DNA of 64,000 bases, taken from contig CP048715.1 of the NCBI GenBank assembly GCA_022641835.1, positions 2,852,001-2,916,000 on the forward strand, given 5' to 3'. Source of the DNA: Petasospora fabianii (taxonomy: Eukaryota; Ascomycota; Saccharomycetes; Phaffomycetales; Wickerhamomycetaceae). Under the pieces are notes generated by a model, which saw nothing but the letters and a program-made list of their open reading frames with translations, was not told the DNA's origin and searched no databases. This document shows positions 38,621 to 49,369 of the stretch, in pieces (position 1 is the first letter of the stretch; each line of letters opens with the position of its first letter). The position numbers and the translations under genes were made by a program.

Positions 38621-40095
38621 TCAAACAGTTGGTTGAACTGATCTTGGACCCCAGATACTAGATCCATTATCCAAATTCAGATTCAAATTGTTCAAACCAT
38701 CATTCAACTCTTGTTCACTTCTGCTAAAGTTACCAGATGTTGGTTCCTCCCATTGACCTTGCTGCAAGTTAAAACGAGAAATGTTATCAAGACCAGGTGT
38801 AGTTGGTTGAGACTGAACACTACCGCTTCCTGATGCTCCTCCAGCATTAGCACCACCAACTGCACCGACAGTTGGTGCACTTTGAGCCTGTGGAGCAGTC
38901 TGTGGAATACCACTTTGAGATTGTGATGGTTGTTGTTGAGACTGTTGTGGTTGTGGTTGTGGTTGAGACTGAGACTGAGGTTGCTGATGGTAGTACGTTG
39001 GAGAATGGTTGTACAATGGTGGCAAGACACGAGTTGGAGTTGGATTGTTTCTCAAGAGTGCAGCAGATGAGAGTCCATTATTAGCATTTTGTAATCCACC
39101 AAGTGAGAAATTTGGTGGAATACGATTTGGACCCTGTTGTGGAACACTCTGCTGACGGAATCTCTGTTGAGAAGATGAACCAACTGAAGAAGATGACACA
39201 CCCTGTTGTTGGTTCAACAATGGGATAGTATTATGTGATTGAGATCTCAAGATTGGAGAAGGATCATGAATCACATTTCTTCTCTTGATAAGAATCAAAT
39301 TGTTATCAAACAACTCAACAAGACCAAGGAATTGGGTCAAGATGGTGATAATTCTCTTGTGATTTTGAGACAAAGTAGCCGGATAAGCAATCTCGCTATA
39401 AATTTTGTCTCTATCATCTCTAAAGAACAACAACTGTGAATAAAATTCCAAAGTCTCGGCATCATTGAAATCAACCTGTGTTGGTGGAATTGGTAAGTTG
39501 CTAACAAATGGAATTGGTGCATAGTATCTCTCAGCGGCAGTGTGTTGTGGTTGTAATGGCTGGTCAGTGATAACACCTGGAGCACCAGTAAGTTGTGGAA
39601 CAACGCCACCAGCAACACTACCTGTACCGGCACTACCCAATGGCTTATTGGCAGAAGGTGTAGAAGAGATACTAATCATGGAAGCCAAGGAAGCATTTGA
39701 GGTCGAACGATGTTGTTCTTCCAACTGACCTCTCTTTTCACGCTTCTCACGCTCAATTCTTTCACGTTCAGCCAATGGCAACATCTTTTTATACTCAACT
39801 CTCAATTTTCTACCACCAATTTCACGACCATTAAGTTGATTAACAACTGTAGTAGTCTCATCTGTAGAGGTGAAGTTGGCAAATGCCAAACCTCTAAAGA
39901 CGCCATTATCAAAATGATAATTGAAAGCGTATGGGAGTGGGAGGTTCAACTTGGTCATCACTTCCAAGAGTTGCTCCTTCTTGATAGCGAATGGAATGTT
40001 CTTGATAACAATTGCAGTTGGGATTAATTCATCGTCGATATCATGTTCGTCATTATCATTAGAGTCATTATTGTCATTGTGGTTGATGATGTCGT

Positions 40096-40133
<38 letters not shown>

Positions 40134-40879
40134 TGTTGCTGCTGCTGTTCTTGTTGTTGTTCATGCAAGTCTGAATTAGTCAGATCCTGAGATGAAGACT
40201 TGGACACGCCGGTAGCGTTCTTACCTCCATTCATCAACAACGAGTTTTCAGATGGCAAAACGTTAGAAGAAGATGGAGAGACACGAGCCGATTGCGAATC
40301 AACAGAAGCCTGCATAGACTGAGACATGCCCAAATGTTGAGCAGAAACCTGCTGGGCATGACCAAATTGAGGTGGCTGACCATGAGCAACATGTTGATGT
40401 TGAGGCTGGTGATGTTGGAACTGACCAAAGCTACCTTGAGATGGACCATTCAAGTTATTGCCATAAGAGTTGACAAAGTTTTGGTTCTCAATGGAAGAGG
40501 TGGAGTTTGTCACTTGAGCCTGTTGTTCAATCCATGGAGTAACGCTCAATCCCGAGTTCTGAAGCCAGTTAGAGTTCTGGGCAGCTGGGTTAGCATTGTT
40601 AGCAACCTGTTGCTGATGCTGATGAGCAGCGTGTTGGTTGTGATGTGGAGGCTGATGGTGTTGGTACAACACCTGTGGGTGCTGATGGTGAGGGTTTCCC
40701 TGAGCAAAATGACCCTGAGAGAATCTCGAGTTTGAAGGGGTTTGGTTAGCCTGAGCACCACCATAGGCGGAAGAGGCGTAACCGGATTGAGCAGAGGACA
40801 TTGATGAGATGGAAGTACGTCTCTGGTCCTGGGCGTCAAAATTGTTGCTTGGAGTAGTGGTAAATTGTCTCAAATCCAT
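38621..40879 (-). CDS. PIN4: RRM protein Pin4/Mdt1
   Basis: Pin4 (Mdt1) acts in G2/M progression and the DNA-damage response and interacts with Rad53 in S. cerevisiae. The 752-residue protein is mostly Gln/Ser/Asn/His-rich and prion-like. One RRM lies at about residues 275-355, with RNP2 IVIKNIPF and RNP1 RGLAFANF. Directly after it is the conserved KMLPLAERERIEREKREKRGQ helix. The region NDAETLEFYSQLLFFRDDRD with the following ILTQFLGLVE is the family's second conserved block. A CAG microsatellite encodes a long poly-Gln before the RRM. I start at the ATG at 40879 (MDLRQFTTTPS); the frame upstream lacks an ATG. SQ/TQ sites are abundant, fitting checkpoint kinase targets. Confidence 0.9.
40098..40162. 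repeat. CTG/CAG microsatellite (poly-Gln in PIN4)
   Basis: A near-pure CTG run on the plus strand reads CAG on the coding strand and gives about 20 consecutive Gln. Likely length-polymorphic. Confidence 0.9.
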
Positions 40880-42231
40880 TGTCTGTTTGTTTTTAACGGG
40901 AAGGGAAAGAGAGGAGGATGATTTAGTTGGTGTGTTGTTGAAAGTGTGATTTAATGTTCCTTGAGGAATGATTGAGTGGGTCGTTAAGATTGTAGAAAAG
41001 ATAGGGGAAGGTGGATGGTGTAAGTCGTTAGCTGTCGTTAGCTTCTGTGAAGTCGTTTCTTCGTGATCGTTCAAATGTAACACGCCTGGCCTTAGTTATA
41101 TTCTCAGCTATATCAGCATGGAAACAAGGAATGGGAATGTTTCTCTATATCAGTTCTCGGCTGTGTTGTTGCAGAAGACCAGATGAGAAGAAGAAGAGGG
41201 GGGGAGGGAAAAGTGTGGCCAGAAAAAATGGATCAGATAGAAAGAGCGGCAGGGCGTGGGTGCGCTCAAAAGACTATTTTTTTTGAAACAGTGGGCGGCA
41301 ATGACCTAAGAAATTTGGACTTTGACGTGTAAAGGTGTAAAAGTGTGTGCACTCTTGTGTAATACGACGGCTCTTGATAGGGCGGCAAAAGCGGTGGTTA
41401 TAATAGAGGCACTAAAAGGGTCGGCGGCTGTTTTGTCTCTAAGTGTGCGGTGGTGGTTGTGTGGTGGTGAAAAGCACTCAAATTTTTCTAGAGAGCGCCA
41501 GAGACGACGAAAGCGCGCACAGGCGACGCTGTCGCTGCCCAAAAATTTCAAAGAAATGAATTTTCGCGAATAAATGTGAGCGAATCGGGAGGCGAGAAAA
41601 AGTCAGCGGTAGGGACACGCACAGGGTGTGTGTCTTATAGCGATGGGATTGGGTTTGTCTATGAATCTATTAAGGTATTTAGTGGTTGAAGGGAAGTGGA
41701 TAAGAGAAAGTGGTTATCTATTAGATATTAGATAGGTTTGAAATGCATAAATATATAAATTCCTACGTTCTTGTTTATTCTACTTGCGTTTGGCGTAAGC
41801 ATGTGGCTTATAAACTCGTCATTCAATAACTGATAGACACACACAGTTGATAAAGGAAGAGAGGGTCATCAGCGGATCTTATAAAAAGAGACCCCGCTTG
41901 TCGTCTTCCGCAGACCCATGTTGCCAATCTCTGCACACCTCTAAAATCCAATAGAAGTTAGATTTGCACTAGATCATCAACAATATTAGTATGTATAGAA
42001 ATGACACACTTCTTTCTATGATAAATCAGAACCCCCCCCCAGTAGTAAGTAATCCCCTCGCTCTATACGCCAATATAGTGTGAATGGATGGGTGGGGTTA
42101 CCCTACCGTCCCTCGCGCGCCGCCAGCGCTTTTCTCGACGTGGCCAAAGCGAGCGAAACACGAAATGAGACGCTTCACCAAACTATCACTAGCCATTTGC
42201 ACTACATAAAATACCACATATCCAGTAAAAA
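40880..42231. other. Divergent region PIN4 / SBH1
   Basis: 1.35 kb. Near PIN4 is a transcribed-looking leader. Around 41370-41630 the sequence is rich in CG words and includes TTTTCGCG (SCB-like) at about 41563. A C9 run lies near 42032. No gene recognised; open frames here are short and unlike proteins. Confidence 0.45.
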
Positions 42232-42552
42232 ATGGTATGTTTAAACCTCTCTCTGATACTCCTTTTCCATTCCACTAACACTCCATAGTCTTCTGCACCA
42301 GGTGGCCAAAGAACAGACTTGAAGCGCCGTAACAACGCTAAGGCTAAGGCTCAAGCTCAAGCTCAAACACCAACTTCAACTAGATCTGCTGGATTTGGTG
42401 GATCAAGTGCCTCATTGCTGAAACTTTATACCGATGAGGCTCAGGGTTTGAGAGTTGACCCACTTGTTGTTCTCTTCCTCGCTGTCGGTTTCATCTTCTC
42501 CGTTATCGCCTTGCATGTCCTCGCAAAGTTGACTGGTAAGGTGTTTGCTTAA
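42232..42552 (+). CDS. SBH1: Sec61 beta subunit (Sbh1), spliced
   Basis: Sbh1 is the small tail-anchored beta subunit of the Sec61 translocon in the ER. The gene has an intron straight after the start codon: exon 1 is just ATG (42232-42234), the intron is 42235-42288 and exon 2 is 42289-42552. The 88-residue product starts MSSAPGGQRTDLKRR; the PGGQRT motif is shared with S. cerevisiae Sbh1. It continues with a disordered Ala/Gln-rich stretch and the conserved KLYTDEAQGLRVDPLVVLF, and ends in a single tail-anchor helix. Translation from an ATG inside exon 2 is impossible because there is none. Very high confidence because both ends match the family. Confidence 0.95.
42235..42288 (+). other. 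SBH1 spliceosomal intron (54 nt)
   Basis: Donor GTATGT directly follows the initiator ATG. The branch ACTAAC is at 42274-42279 and the acceptor TAG at 42286-42288. Confidence 0.93.
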
Positions 42553-43033
42553 GTTTGAGCAGGACTCATCAGATAAATAAAAAAATGACTTGGAGAGAGA
42601 GACTCACACAGAGATTGGAGTGTACAGTAAAAAGAAAATTTAATGTTAATGGTTTGCACTGGTTACCACAGTTAATGTAAAGAGGCGCTAGTGAACATGA
42701 ACATGAAGCCATACATAGTAAATGGCATCCACGCAAAGGTAGTTTACACAATTACACAGATCTACAATCTCAAATTAAATCAAGATCAAGTGTTAACACC
42801 ATCTAATATTAGTTGTTTGTAATAAATAGAGTTATGAGGCCCATAGCCCCCATAATGACAACAGTAAAAAGAGAAGAAGTAGTTAAAAGAAAAATAAGCA
42901 TATCTCATATGTCTCATGACGGATGTGTGTAATGTGTGTGTAATGTTTGTGTGGGTTTGTGTGCATATATGCACTGCAAATGATGGCAAAAAAACTAGGG
43001 ATAAAATCAAATCAACTCAGAATATTCAGCACA
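42553..43033. other. Convergent 3' region SBH1 / KGD1
   Basis: 480 bp of AT-rich sequence between two 3' ends, with TGTGTAATGTGTGTGTAATG-type simple repeats near 42926-42945. No gene seen. Confidence 0.5.
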
Positions 43034-46000
43034 TTACTCTTCAACTTGGAACACATCGTTAACAACGGCATTCTCCTCAGCAGTGTGCATAGCCTTAGAA
43101 CCAGCAGCAACAGAAGCAGATGGATCTCTACCAGCGTAACGGATTTCCTTACCAGAGTGAATGGTCTCCTTCAACAATGTGTTGAATCTTGGCTGGACAT
43201 AACTCCATGTACCCATGTTCAATGGCTCCTCCTGACAGAACACCAAATCCTCAGCGTTAGGGAAGGAATTAAGACTGTCTCTCAATTGAGCCCATGGGAA
43301 TGGATGCATCTGTTCAATCTTGATAAAGGCAGTAGTCTTATCCTCCAATTGAGCACGCTTCTTATGCAAAGCTGTGTAAACTTGACCAGACATAAGAACA
43401 ACACGCTTAATCTCATCCTTAGTGCCAATAGACTTACCAAGTTCAACATCTTCAATAATCCACTGGAAGTGAGAATCACCACTGAACTCAGACAAGTCAG
43501 ACTTGGCCAATGGGTGACGCAACAACTGCTTAGAGAAGAAAAGAGCCAATGGTTTTCTAAACTGACGGTGCATCTGTCTTCTGTACAAGTGGAACAAGTT
43601 GGCTGGAGTAGTTGGGTAAGCAACCTGGAAGTTACAATCCTGATGTTGTCTTTCAAGCTTCTCTGGAGATGGGAACACTCTTGGATCCTCATTGGTCAAT
43701 TGGAGATATCTCTCAATTCTACCAGAAGAATGCTCTGGACCTTGACCATCATAACCATGTGGCAAGGTCAAAACGAGACCAGATCTCTGTTTCCACTTGG
43801 ACTCACCAGCAGCAATGAATTGATCAATGATAACTTGAGCAGTGTTGGCAAAGTCACCAAATTGAGCCTCCCATTGCACAAAGGCATCTGGAGAAGTCAA
43901 AGAGTAACCATATTCGAAACCCATAACACCATACTCAGACAAAGAAGAGTTGGAAATGACAAAGTCGGCCTGGTTCTCAGAGACATACTTCAATGGAGTG
44001 TAAGTCTTCTCAGATTTTTGGTCGTGCAAAACAGCGTGACGCTGAGAGAAAGTACCTCTCTCAACATCCTGACCGGAAACTCTAACGTGGTAACCCTCGT
44101 TAACAAGAGAACCATAAGCCAAAGCCTCACCAGTAGCCCAGTCAATACCTTCACCAGACTCAACAGCCTTCTTACGTTGGTTCAAGATTCTCTTCAAGTT
44201 TCTGTGAACTTCAAAGGCCTCTGGCCAGCTCGAGATGACTTCACCAATGTGCTTGAGTGTATCCTCCTCAACAGCGGTTGGCAAATGTGGCAAAACCTCG
44301 TGGGCAAGCTCCTTTGGAGATTTGAAACCTTCCCATGGTGTAGTCAACCATTCTCTTGAAGTTGGTTTGTACTCCTTGGATTTACCGAAGGACTCTTCAA
44401 GGATGTTCCACACCCACTGCTTGTGCTCATCAACGTCAGCCTTGGTGAAAGAACCTTCATCGATCAACTTCTGGATGTAAATATCAATGACAGACTGCTT
44501 CTGAGAGATCTTCTGGTACATAAGTGGTTGTGTGAAGGATGGCTGATCAGTCTCGTTGTGACCATACTTTCTGTAACCGACAACATCAATGATGACATCA
44601 GAGTGGAAAGTGGCTCTCCACTCGGCAGCTAAGGTAAAGATAAAGGTCAAACCTTCAACATCATCAGCATTCACGTGGAAGATTGGAGCGTTGATAGACT
44701 TGGCAATATCGGATGGGTATGGAGTAGATCTTGAGGCTCTTGGGTCAGTAGTGAAACCAATCTGGTTGTTAACAATGACATGAATGGTACCACCAGTGGA
44801 GTAAGCTGGCAAGGCAGAGAAACCAATGGTCTCATAGACAACACCTTGACCGGCGAAAGCGGCATCACCGTGGAACAAGACACCAATGGCCTTGTTGAAA
44901 GTGCCAACATCCTTCTTGTAGTGCTGAACGGCTCTGGTTCTACCCAAGACAACTGGGTCCTCAGCCTCCAAATGCGATGGGTTAGCGACAAGGGACAAGT
45001 TGACGTGCTTACCAGAAGTGGTTGGTCTCTGGAAGTTCATACCCAAATGGTACTTAACATCACCAGAGCCTTCGTCAACTTCCTTAGAACCAGTAAATTC
45101 GGAGAAAATAGCTTCGTTTGGCTTTCTGACAACGTTGGACAACATGTTCAATCTACCACGATGTGGCATACCGATAATGACATCTTCAACACCGAGTTCA
45201 ACGGCACGGTCAATCAGGGCCTTAACACCTGGGATAACAGCCTCAGCACCTTCCAAACCGAATCTCTTGTCGTTAGGGAACTTAGTGGCGAGGAAGGACT
45301 CGAAAGAGGTGGCCCACACGAGACGATCCAAGATCTGTCTCTTTTGGTCAACGGTGTACTGGTATGGAGTTGGAATCTCGAGTCTCTCTCTGAGCCAGTC
45401 ACACTTCTCTCTAGATGGGATGTGAATGTACTCAAAACCGATAGTTGAGCAATAGAGCTTCTCACAGGTGTCGATGACTTCCTTCAAAGTCATCTCATCC
45501 TTACCATCTTTGGCAAATCTTGGGAGGATACCTGGACCCAATTGAATCTTCTTGTTAAGATCAGCATCGGTAAATCCGTAGTGCTCGAGTGTGAGCTCCT
45601 TTGGAATACTGCCAGACTTGTCATCGGCAAACGAGATTCCCAAAGGATCAATATGAGCCTTCTGATGACCTCTGACCTGGTATGCTCTAACGAGCAACTG
45701 TGTCTTCAAATGGAGAAGAACGTCGTCGTTGTGGCCACCTGTTGGAATCACAGGGGCGACACCACCAGAAGGTGTTGGAACCAACGTTGGTGGAGCGACA
45801 AAGGCCTGAGAAGCTGGGATGTTACCATCGAGGTTCTTGAAGTAGGCATTCCATGAGGCATGGACCGAGGATGGGTCGTGTTTCCAGGCGTCGTACATCT
45901 CGTCAATGTAAGTGGCATTGACTGTGGAGAGGAAACCATCGGTGGAAGTGGAGTAGACACGAGCATAGCGTTGGATTGAAGACTTTTGGAGAGCCTTAAG

Positions 46001-46045
46001 GGCCCTGGAGCGGGGTAATACGCGTCCACGAAGAGCACTGAGCAT
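43034..46045 (-). CDS. KGD1: 2-oxoglutarate dehydrogenase E1 (Kgd1)
   Basis: The thiamine-diphosphate E1 subunit of the mitochondrial 2-oxoglutarate dehydrogenase complex in the TCA cycle. The 1003-residue protein starts with a basic presequence ([20 protein letters not shown]) and then the short [19 protein letters not shown] segment that binds E2/E3. The core has [23 protein letters not shown] for thiamine diphosphate and Mg, and [10 protein letters not shown]-like [15 protein letters not shown]. The C-terminal half has the [20 protein letters not shown] region and the [15 protein letters not shown] loop. I start at the ATG at 46045; the frame runs five codons further without an ATG. Biased codon use shows high expression and creates long false frames on the other strand. 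Confidence 0.97.
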   Translation of the reverse strand: MLSALRGRVLPRSRALKALQKSSIQRYARVYSTSTDGFLSTVNATYIDEMYDAWKHDPSSVHASWNAYFKNLDGNIPASQAFVAPPTLVPTPSGGVAPVIPTGGHNDDVLLHLKTQLLVRAYQVRGHQKAHIDPLGISFADDKSGSIPKELTLEHYGFTDADLNKKIQLGPGILPRFAKDGKDEMTLKEVIDTCEKLYCSTIGFEYIHIPSREKCDWLRERLEIPTPYQYTVDQKRQILDRLVWATSFESFLATKFPNDKRFGLEGAEAVIPGVKALIDRAVELGVEDVIIGMPHRGRLNMLSNVVRKPNEAIFSEFTGSKEVDEGSGDVKYHLGMNFQRPTTSGKHVNLSLVANPSHLEAEDPVVLGRTRAVQHYKKDVGTFNKAIGVLFHGDAAFAGQGVVYETIGFSALPAYSTGGTIHVIVNNQIGFTTDPRASRSTPYPSDIAKSINAPIFHVNADDVEGLTFIFTLAAEWRATFHSDVIIDVVGYRKYGHNETDQPSFTQPLMYQKISQKQSVIDIYIQKLIDEGSFTKADVDEHKQWVWNILEESFGKSKEYKPTSREWLTTPWEGFKSPKELAHEVLPHLPTAVEEDTLKHIGEVISSWPEAFEVHRNLKRILNQRKKAVESGEGIDWATGEALAYGSLVNEGYHVRVSGQDVERGTFSQRHAVLHDQKSEKTYTPLKYVSENQADFVISNSSLSEYGVMGFEYGYSLTSPDAFVQWEAQFGDFANTAQVIIDQFIAAGESKWKQRSGLVLTLPHGYDGQGPEHSSGRIERYLQLTNEDPRVFPSPEKLERQHQDCNFQVAYPTTPANLFHLYRRQMHRQFRKPLALFFSKQLLRHPLAKSDLSEFSGDSHFQWIIEDVELGKSIGTKDEIKRVVLMSGQVYTALHKKRAQLEDKTTAFIKIEQMHPFPWAQLRDSLNSFPNAEDLVFCQEEPLNMGTWSYVQPRFNTLLKETIHSGKEIRYAGRDPSASVAAGSKAMHTAEENAVVNDVFQVEE

Positions 46046-46149
46046 TGTGGCAGATGTCAAGCGTCTATGAGGTCGTTTGTGTTGTGATCTGTGTGTGGAG
46101 GATGGGTGAGTTGGGTAAAGAAAGCTTTTGTATAATGTTTGCCTTCACA

Positions 46150-46620
46150 CGGCAGCACCCTTCCGCAACAGGATTTTCGCGCCCGGGCTTGCGGCTCCGC
46201 GATGCCCCGGAGAATGGAGGCTCGAGAGGCGGCACCTTTCCAACTCGGATAACGGAGCCTACCGGGTGGCAGGTCCTGGCGAGCAGTTCACTGACCGTGT
46301 GCTTGAGGGTGTTTCCCTCGAGTCTGGTGACTCAGGGACCTTTCTTATCTCTCATAAGAGCTGCTACGTCTGTCCCCCTTAAAATCCTGCCAACGACCCC
46401 ATACGTCCCTCGTTCCCTTTTGGGCCACCGAGGTGCCACCGGGGAGGCACCAATCAGAGCCACCGCAACTGCTCTGACACTGGGGCCGAAGTACGGTACG
46501 CGCCACACATCCCTACCGGCCCCGAAATCCCGATTCCAGAAGAGGTGCAAAATCTGGGGAAAGAGAGGCACCCGTCAAACCCGGACAGCGGACAACGGTC
46601 AACGACGTAAGCGCGTGTAC
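46150..46620. ncRNA. Candidate structured RNA gene, class unknown
   Basis: A GC-rich block in an AT-leaning intergenic region between KGD1 and UTP25. It has many self-complementary stems: 46183-46210 (CCGGGC with GCCCCGG), 46303-46321 (TTGAGGG with CCCTCGA), 46320-46333 (GAGTC, TGGT loop, GACTC), 46432-46451 (GGTGCC with GGCACC) and 46455-46476 (CAGAGC with GCTCTG). GGTCCTG at 46272-46278 can pair with CAGGGACC at 46333-46340, closing a 69-nt domain. This fits a Pol III-type RNA such as RNase P, MRP or SRP RNA. I could not match the conserved core of any of these, and the strand is not settled. No believable protein is encoded. Confidence 0.5.
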
Positions 46621-46744
46621 ATTATCCCATACACTGACTCAAGTCAGTAGGGTAGGGTTGAAACGTGATCTATACTTAGAGGATATACACAGCCTTTTCT
46701 ACAATTATCCCCTCGGTTCAAATAGACATCTATAACGTCTCAAT

Positions 46745-48937
46745 CTATCTAAACTCATAGAACTCGTTCTGACCATGGGTCAGCACTGGGGCCCTCTCGG
46801 TCCCGACAACTCTTTCCAATGCTAAAGCGTCCCATTTGGAATACAGACATCTCACGGAGGAGATGTTAAAATCAGCAATATCCTCAAACACAGATCTTGC
46901 AATGGATGTCACAACCTCGGTATAAAAGACCTGGTTTGTTGGTACACCATACATCAACACGTTCTTAACTCCCTTAAGGTTGTATCTCTTATAATGATGG
47001 ATTCTCTCAGTGTAAAGCATGATCTTGACACGACCTTGTTGAAAAAGCGCACGCGACCGAGTGAGGTCCTGTTGCTTCGAGTACTCATTCACGTCACAGA
47101 AGAGGAGAGAGGTCTTTTGATGGAGATAGTTCTTGATGCGGATGAAATCTGTGTATGATGGGATATAGATGAGCATACCATCTTCATATGTGGTGGACTT
47201 GGCCAGTGATGGTACAATGACGGACTTGAAGTAATTGAAACGGTCATCTGGTTCACTTAGTGGGGAAGAACTGTCAAATCTAGAAAATATCTGTTTGATC
47301 TTGATACCAACCTTATGCATACCACTCTCCTTCACTGGTACGATCGTACGGAATCTGTACTTACCAAAGATGTTCAGAGATCTCGAAAGCAAATTATTAA
47401 TGTTTGGTGTGTTGTATTCTGTGAAGACAAGCGTTTGTGTAAAGTACTTGGCCTGATCGTCAATGGACCACATACGAACACGGGAAAAATCTGTGTCGTG
47501 CATCTCTTCTGGAACCTTATTGACGAATTTGAGCAATGATAGAACGTTGTCCCAGTTTTGCATCTCTATGGCATGTGCCTTATCCACAATGAGCATCTCA
47601 ATGGAGGACAAAAAGTCTGTCTGACGCTTCTTCTTGTCGGGGTTGTTGAGAATCAGGTGAACCCCCAATGGAGATGCAAATATAATATCGGATTGATAGA
47701 AAGACGAGTAGAGTTTCATAGATTTTCTCGTCATCTTGATACCAAGACAGAAGAAATCGTTACTATTACCTTCGAACAAGTCCCTGAAGTCATCTGGTTT
47801 CGTATCTGGTACCTCTGAATCATCATAAAACTGTGACTTGAACTTCTTCTGGTTCTCAACTTGTTCAACACCACACAGGGCAATGAAATGTTGCATCACT
47901 TTGTAACACTGGTGTCTTGTAGGAAGTACAACAAGTACCTTTGGTCTCGTAAATCCCTGGTCACGATACTCACGTTCGTCTTCTGGCTTAAGCTGACCTT
48001 TCTCAAGTTTCTCGTTTTGGATACGGAGCTTCATAGTATTTTTGAGGATTCTGTCACGAGTCTTGTGGATGTGGTTAATGGCATGAAGGGCGTAGAGCTT
48101 TTGATAATCATCGGAGCTCTTATAATCGGAATATGGGAAGAGAACGTCCTTGTAAGACATCATTGGATCAAAGATCTGCTGAGCGATATCGTTTTCGAGT
48201 GCTTCATCGCCATATTTGTTAATGAATTGGTCCTGAACCCTCTGTTTGATGCTATATGATGAAAGTGATGCAGAGTGTGGAATCTTCTGGTGCTTTTTGG
48301 CAGACTCGGTTGGTGGAAGGGACAAGATGCATGAATGAGTTTCTGTTTGTGATTTGATATTGTTCCAGCGAGTAGGTTTTGTTGAGAGTGCCTTAACACA
48401 TTCCTTAAGGTATTCCTCGGATGTATTGGCAAAGTGGGATTCAAATGGATCTGAGATATCTTCATCATCAGAGTCTAACCCAAGGAAGTCTTCCTCCTCG
48501 TCTGCCTCCTTCTCATCTGCAACAGCACCAGCTGGAACACTTTCATCTTCCTCTTCCTCTTCCTCTTCTTCTTCCTCCTCGCTATCGTCAGCTTCTTCCT
48601 CTTGGTTGCTTTGATCTTCGTCTTCCTCGTCATCCTCATCGGACTCTTCCTCATCTTGTTCTGCACTCAAAAGACCTAGCAAGGCATCATAAGCCTTACC
48701 CTTCTCCACACCTGCTTCCTGGTCTTCACCATCACTGTCTTCATCACTATCACTCTCGCTCTGTTCCACATCTTGAGCGAACTCCTCTTCCTGATGATGC
48801 TTATCAGGTCTGCGAGCTGTTCTCGTGACACTGCGCATCTCTTGTCTTCCCCTGTTCTGTCTCTTCCTCTGCGGACCAGAGGAGTTTCCCCTGCCGGGAG
48901 AGCGAGCTCTCGGCTTTCTTGATGTCTTTGGGGTCAT
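46745..48937 (-). CDS. UTP25: SSU processome protein Utp25
   Basis: Utp25 is a nucleolar DEAD-box-like protein of the small-subunit processome, needed for 18S rRNA maturation at sites A0-A2. The 730-residue protein has a basic N-terminus, an extended acidic Glu/Asp/Ser region (about 45-170), then a helicase-like fold with degenerate motifs. These include RPKVLVVLPTRHQCYKVMQHF and the motif II position MLIVDKAHAIEMQNW, which reads DKAH rather than DEAD, so ATP hydrolysis is doubtful as in the family. KVGIKIKQIFSRFD and the C-terminal MLYTERIHHYKRYNLKGVKNVLMYG (split here at RIHHY) match the DUF1253 region. A PAC element and an RRPE lie just upstream, as expected for ribosome biogenesis. Confidence 0.93.
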   Translation of the reverse strand: MTPKTSRKPRARSPGRGNSSGPQRKRQNRGRQEMRSVTRTARRPDKHHQEEEFAQDVEQSESDSDEDSDGEDQEAGVEKGKAYDALLGLLSAEQDEEESDEDDEEDEDQSNQEEEADDSEEEEEEEEEEEDESVPAGAVADEKEADEEEDFLGLDSDDEDISDPFESHFANTSEEYLKECVKALSTKPTRWNNIKSQTETHSCILSLPPTESAKKHQKIPHSASLSSYSIKQRVQDQFINKYGDEALENDIAQQIFDPMMSYKDVLFPYSDYKSSDDYQKLYALHAINHIHKTRDRILKNTMKLRIQNEKLEKGQLKPEDEREYRDQGFTRPKVLVVLPTRHQCYKVMQHFIALCGVEQVENQKKFKSQFYDDSEVPDTKPDDFRDLFEGNSNDFFCLGIKMTRKSMKLYSSFYQSDIIFASPLGVHLILNNPDKKKRQTDFLSSIEMLIVDKAHAIEMQNWDNVLSLLKFVNKVPEEMHDTDFSRVRMWSIDDQAKYFTQTLVFTEYNTPNINNLLSRSLNIFGKYRFRTIVPVKESGMHKVGIKIKQIFSRFDSSSPLSEPDDRFNYFKSVIVPSLAKSTTYEDGMLIYIPSYTDFIRIKNYLHQKTSLLFCDVNEYSKQQDLTRSRALFQQGRVKIMLYTERIHHYKRYNLKGVKNVLMYGVPTNQVFYTEVVTSIARSVFEDIADFNISSVRCLYSKWDALALERVVGTERAPVLTHGQNEFYEFR

Positions 48938-49006
48938 TAAATGAGCCTTTTACTCTTGAAAAATGGTATAAAATAGTGTAAAGGGGACAGCGATGGAGAC
49001 ACTTCT

Positions 49007-49015
49007 GCTCATCGC
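49007..49015 (-). promoter_or_regulatory. PAC element of UTP25
   Basis: GCGATGAGC on the minus strand, a full PAC match, about 70 bp upstream of the UTP25 ATG. PAC is the Dot6/Tod6 site typical of ribosome-biogenesis genes. Confidence 0.7.
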
Positions 49016-49026
49016 TGTTCGGGTCC

Positions 49027-49035
49027 AAATTTTTC
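49027..49035 (-). promoter_or_regulatory. RRPE of UTP25
   Basis: GAAAAATTT on the minus strand matches the RRPE core, 11 bp from the PAC. This PAC/RRPE spacing is the classic Ribi arrangement; RRPE binds Stb3 in S. cerevisiae. Confidence 0.6.
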
Positions 49036-49369
49036 CCTTGTGTGCTTTTCGCGGAGATGGTACGGGCACTCCGTAGTTGACTTGATTGAAGCGTGGTGTT
49101 GATTACTTTAATGAGAGTAACCAATGTCTTTAAACGTTTCAGCCTTGGATTGAATAATATATCCATAGTTACTAACATACCTTTTCTCCAAAAGCAAGAC
49201 TTTCAAGACCTCAAGTCTTCCGAAATATCAAAATCTCCATCCCCCCTGATCCGGCTCCTCCGAGAGTTCGCGGAATCTGGAAATCATGGGCCAACTCCAC
49301 TGTTCATCTCCAACACTGCATCTTGGTCATTGTCATCACCTTCACACCGACACAGAGTCATATCAGAGC

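Larger units (their letters stand above)
48938..49369. other. Divergent promoter UTP25 / AIM10
   Basis: 430 bp shared by two divergent genes. It holds the PAC (49007-49015) and RRPE (49027-49035) pair. A TACTAAC word at 49170-49176 lacks a convincing donor, so I do not call an intron. Confidence 0.5.

Noticed and set aside
42947-44359. 470-codon frame opposite KGD1
   Set aside because: Shadow of a highly biased gene; no domain.
46265-46290. SRP RNA helix 8 resemblance (CAGGTCCTGGCGAGCAG)
   Set aside because: The loop does not close as a proper helix 8, the same bases pair better elsewhere, and no TGTAAT-type Alu-domain motif was found.
46045-46650. 201-codon plus-strand frame over the GC-rich block
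   Set aside because: Does not open with a supported ATG, is low in conserved features and coincides with dense RNA-like stems.
49170-49176. TACTAAC in the AIM10 leader as a 5' UTR intron
   Set aside because: No good donor upstream and no CAG or TAG at the usual distance.
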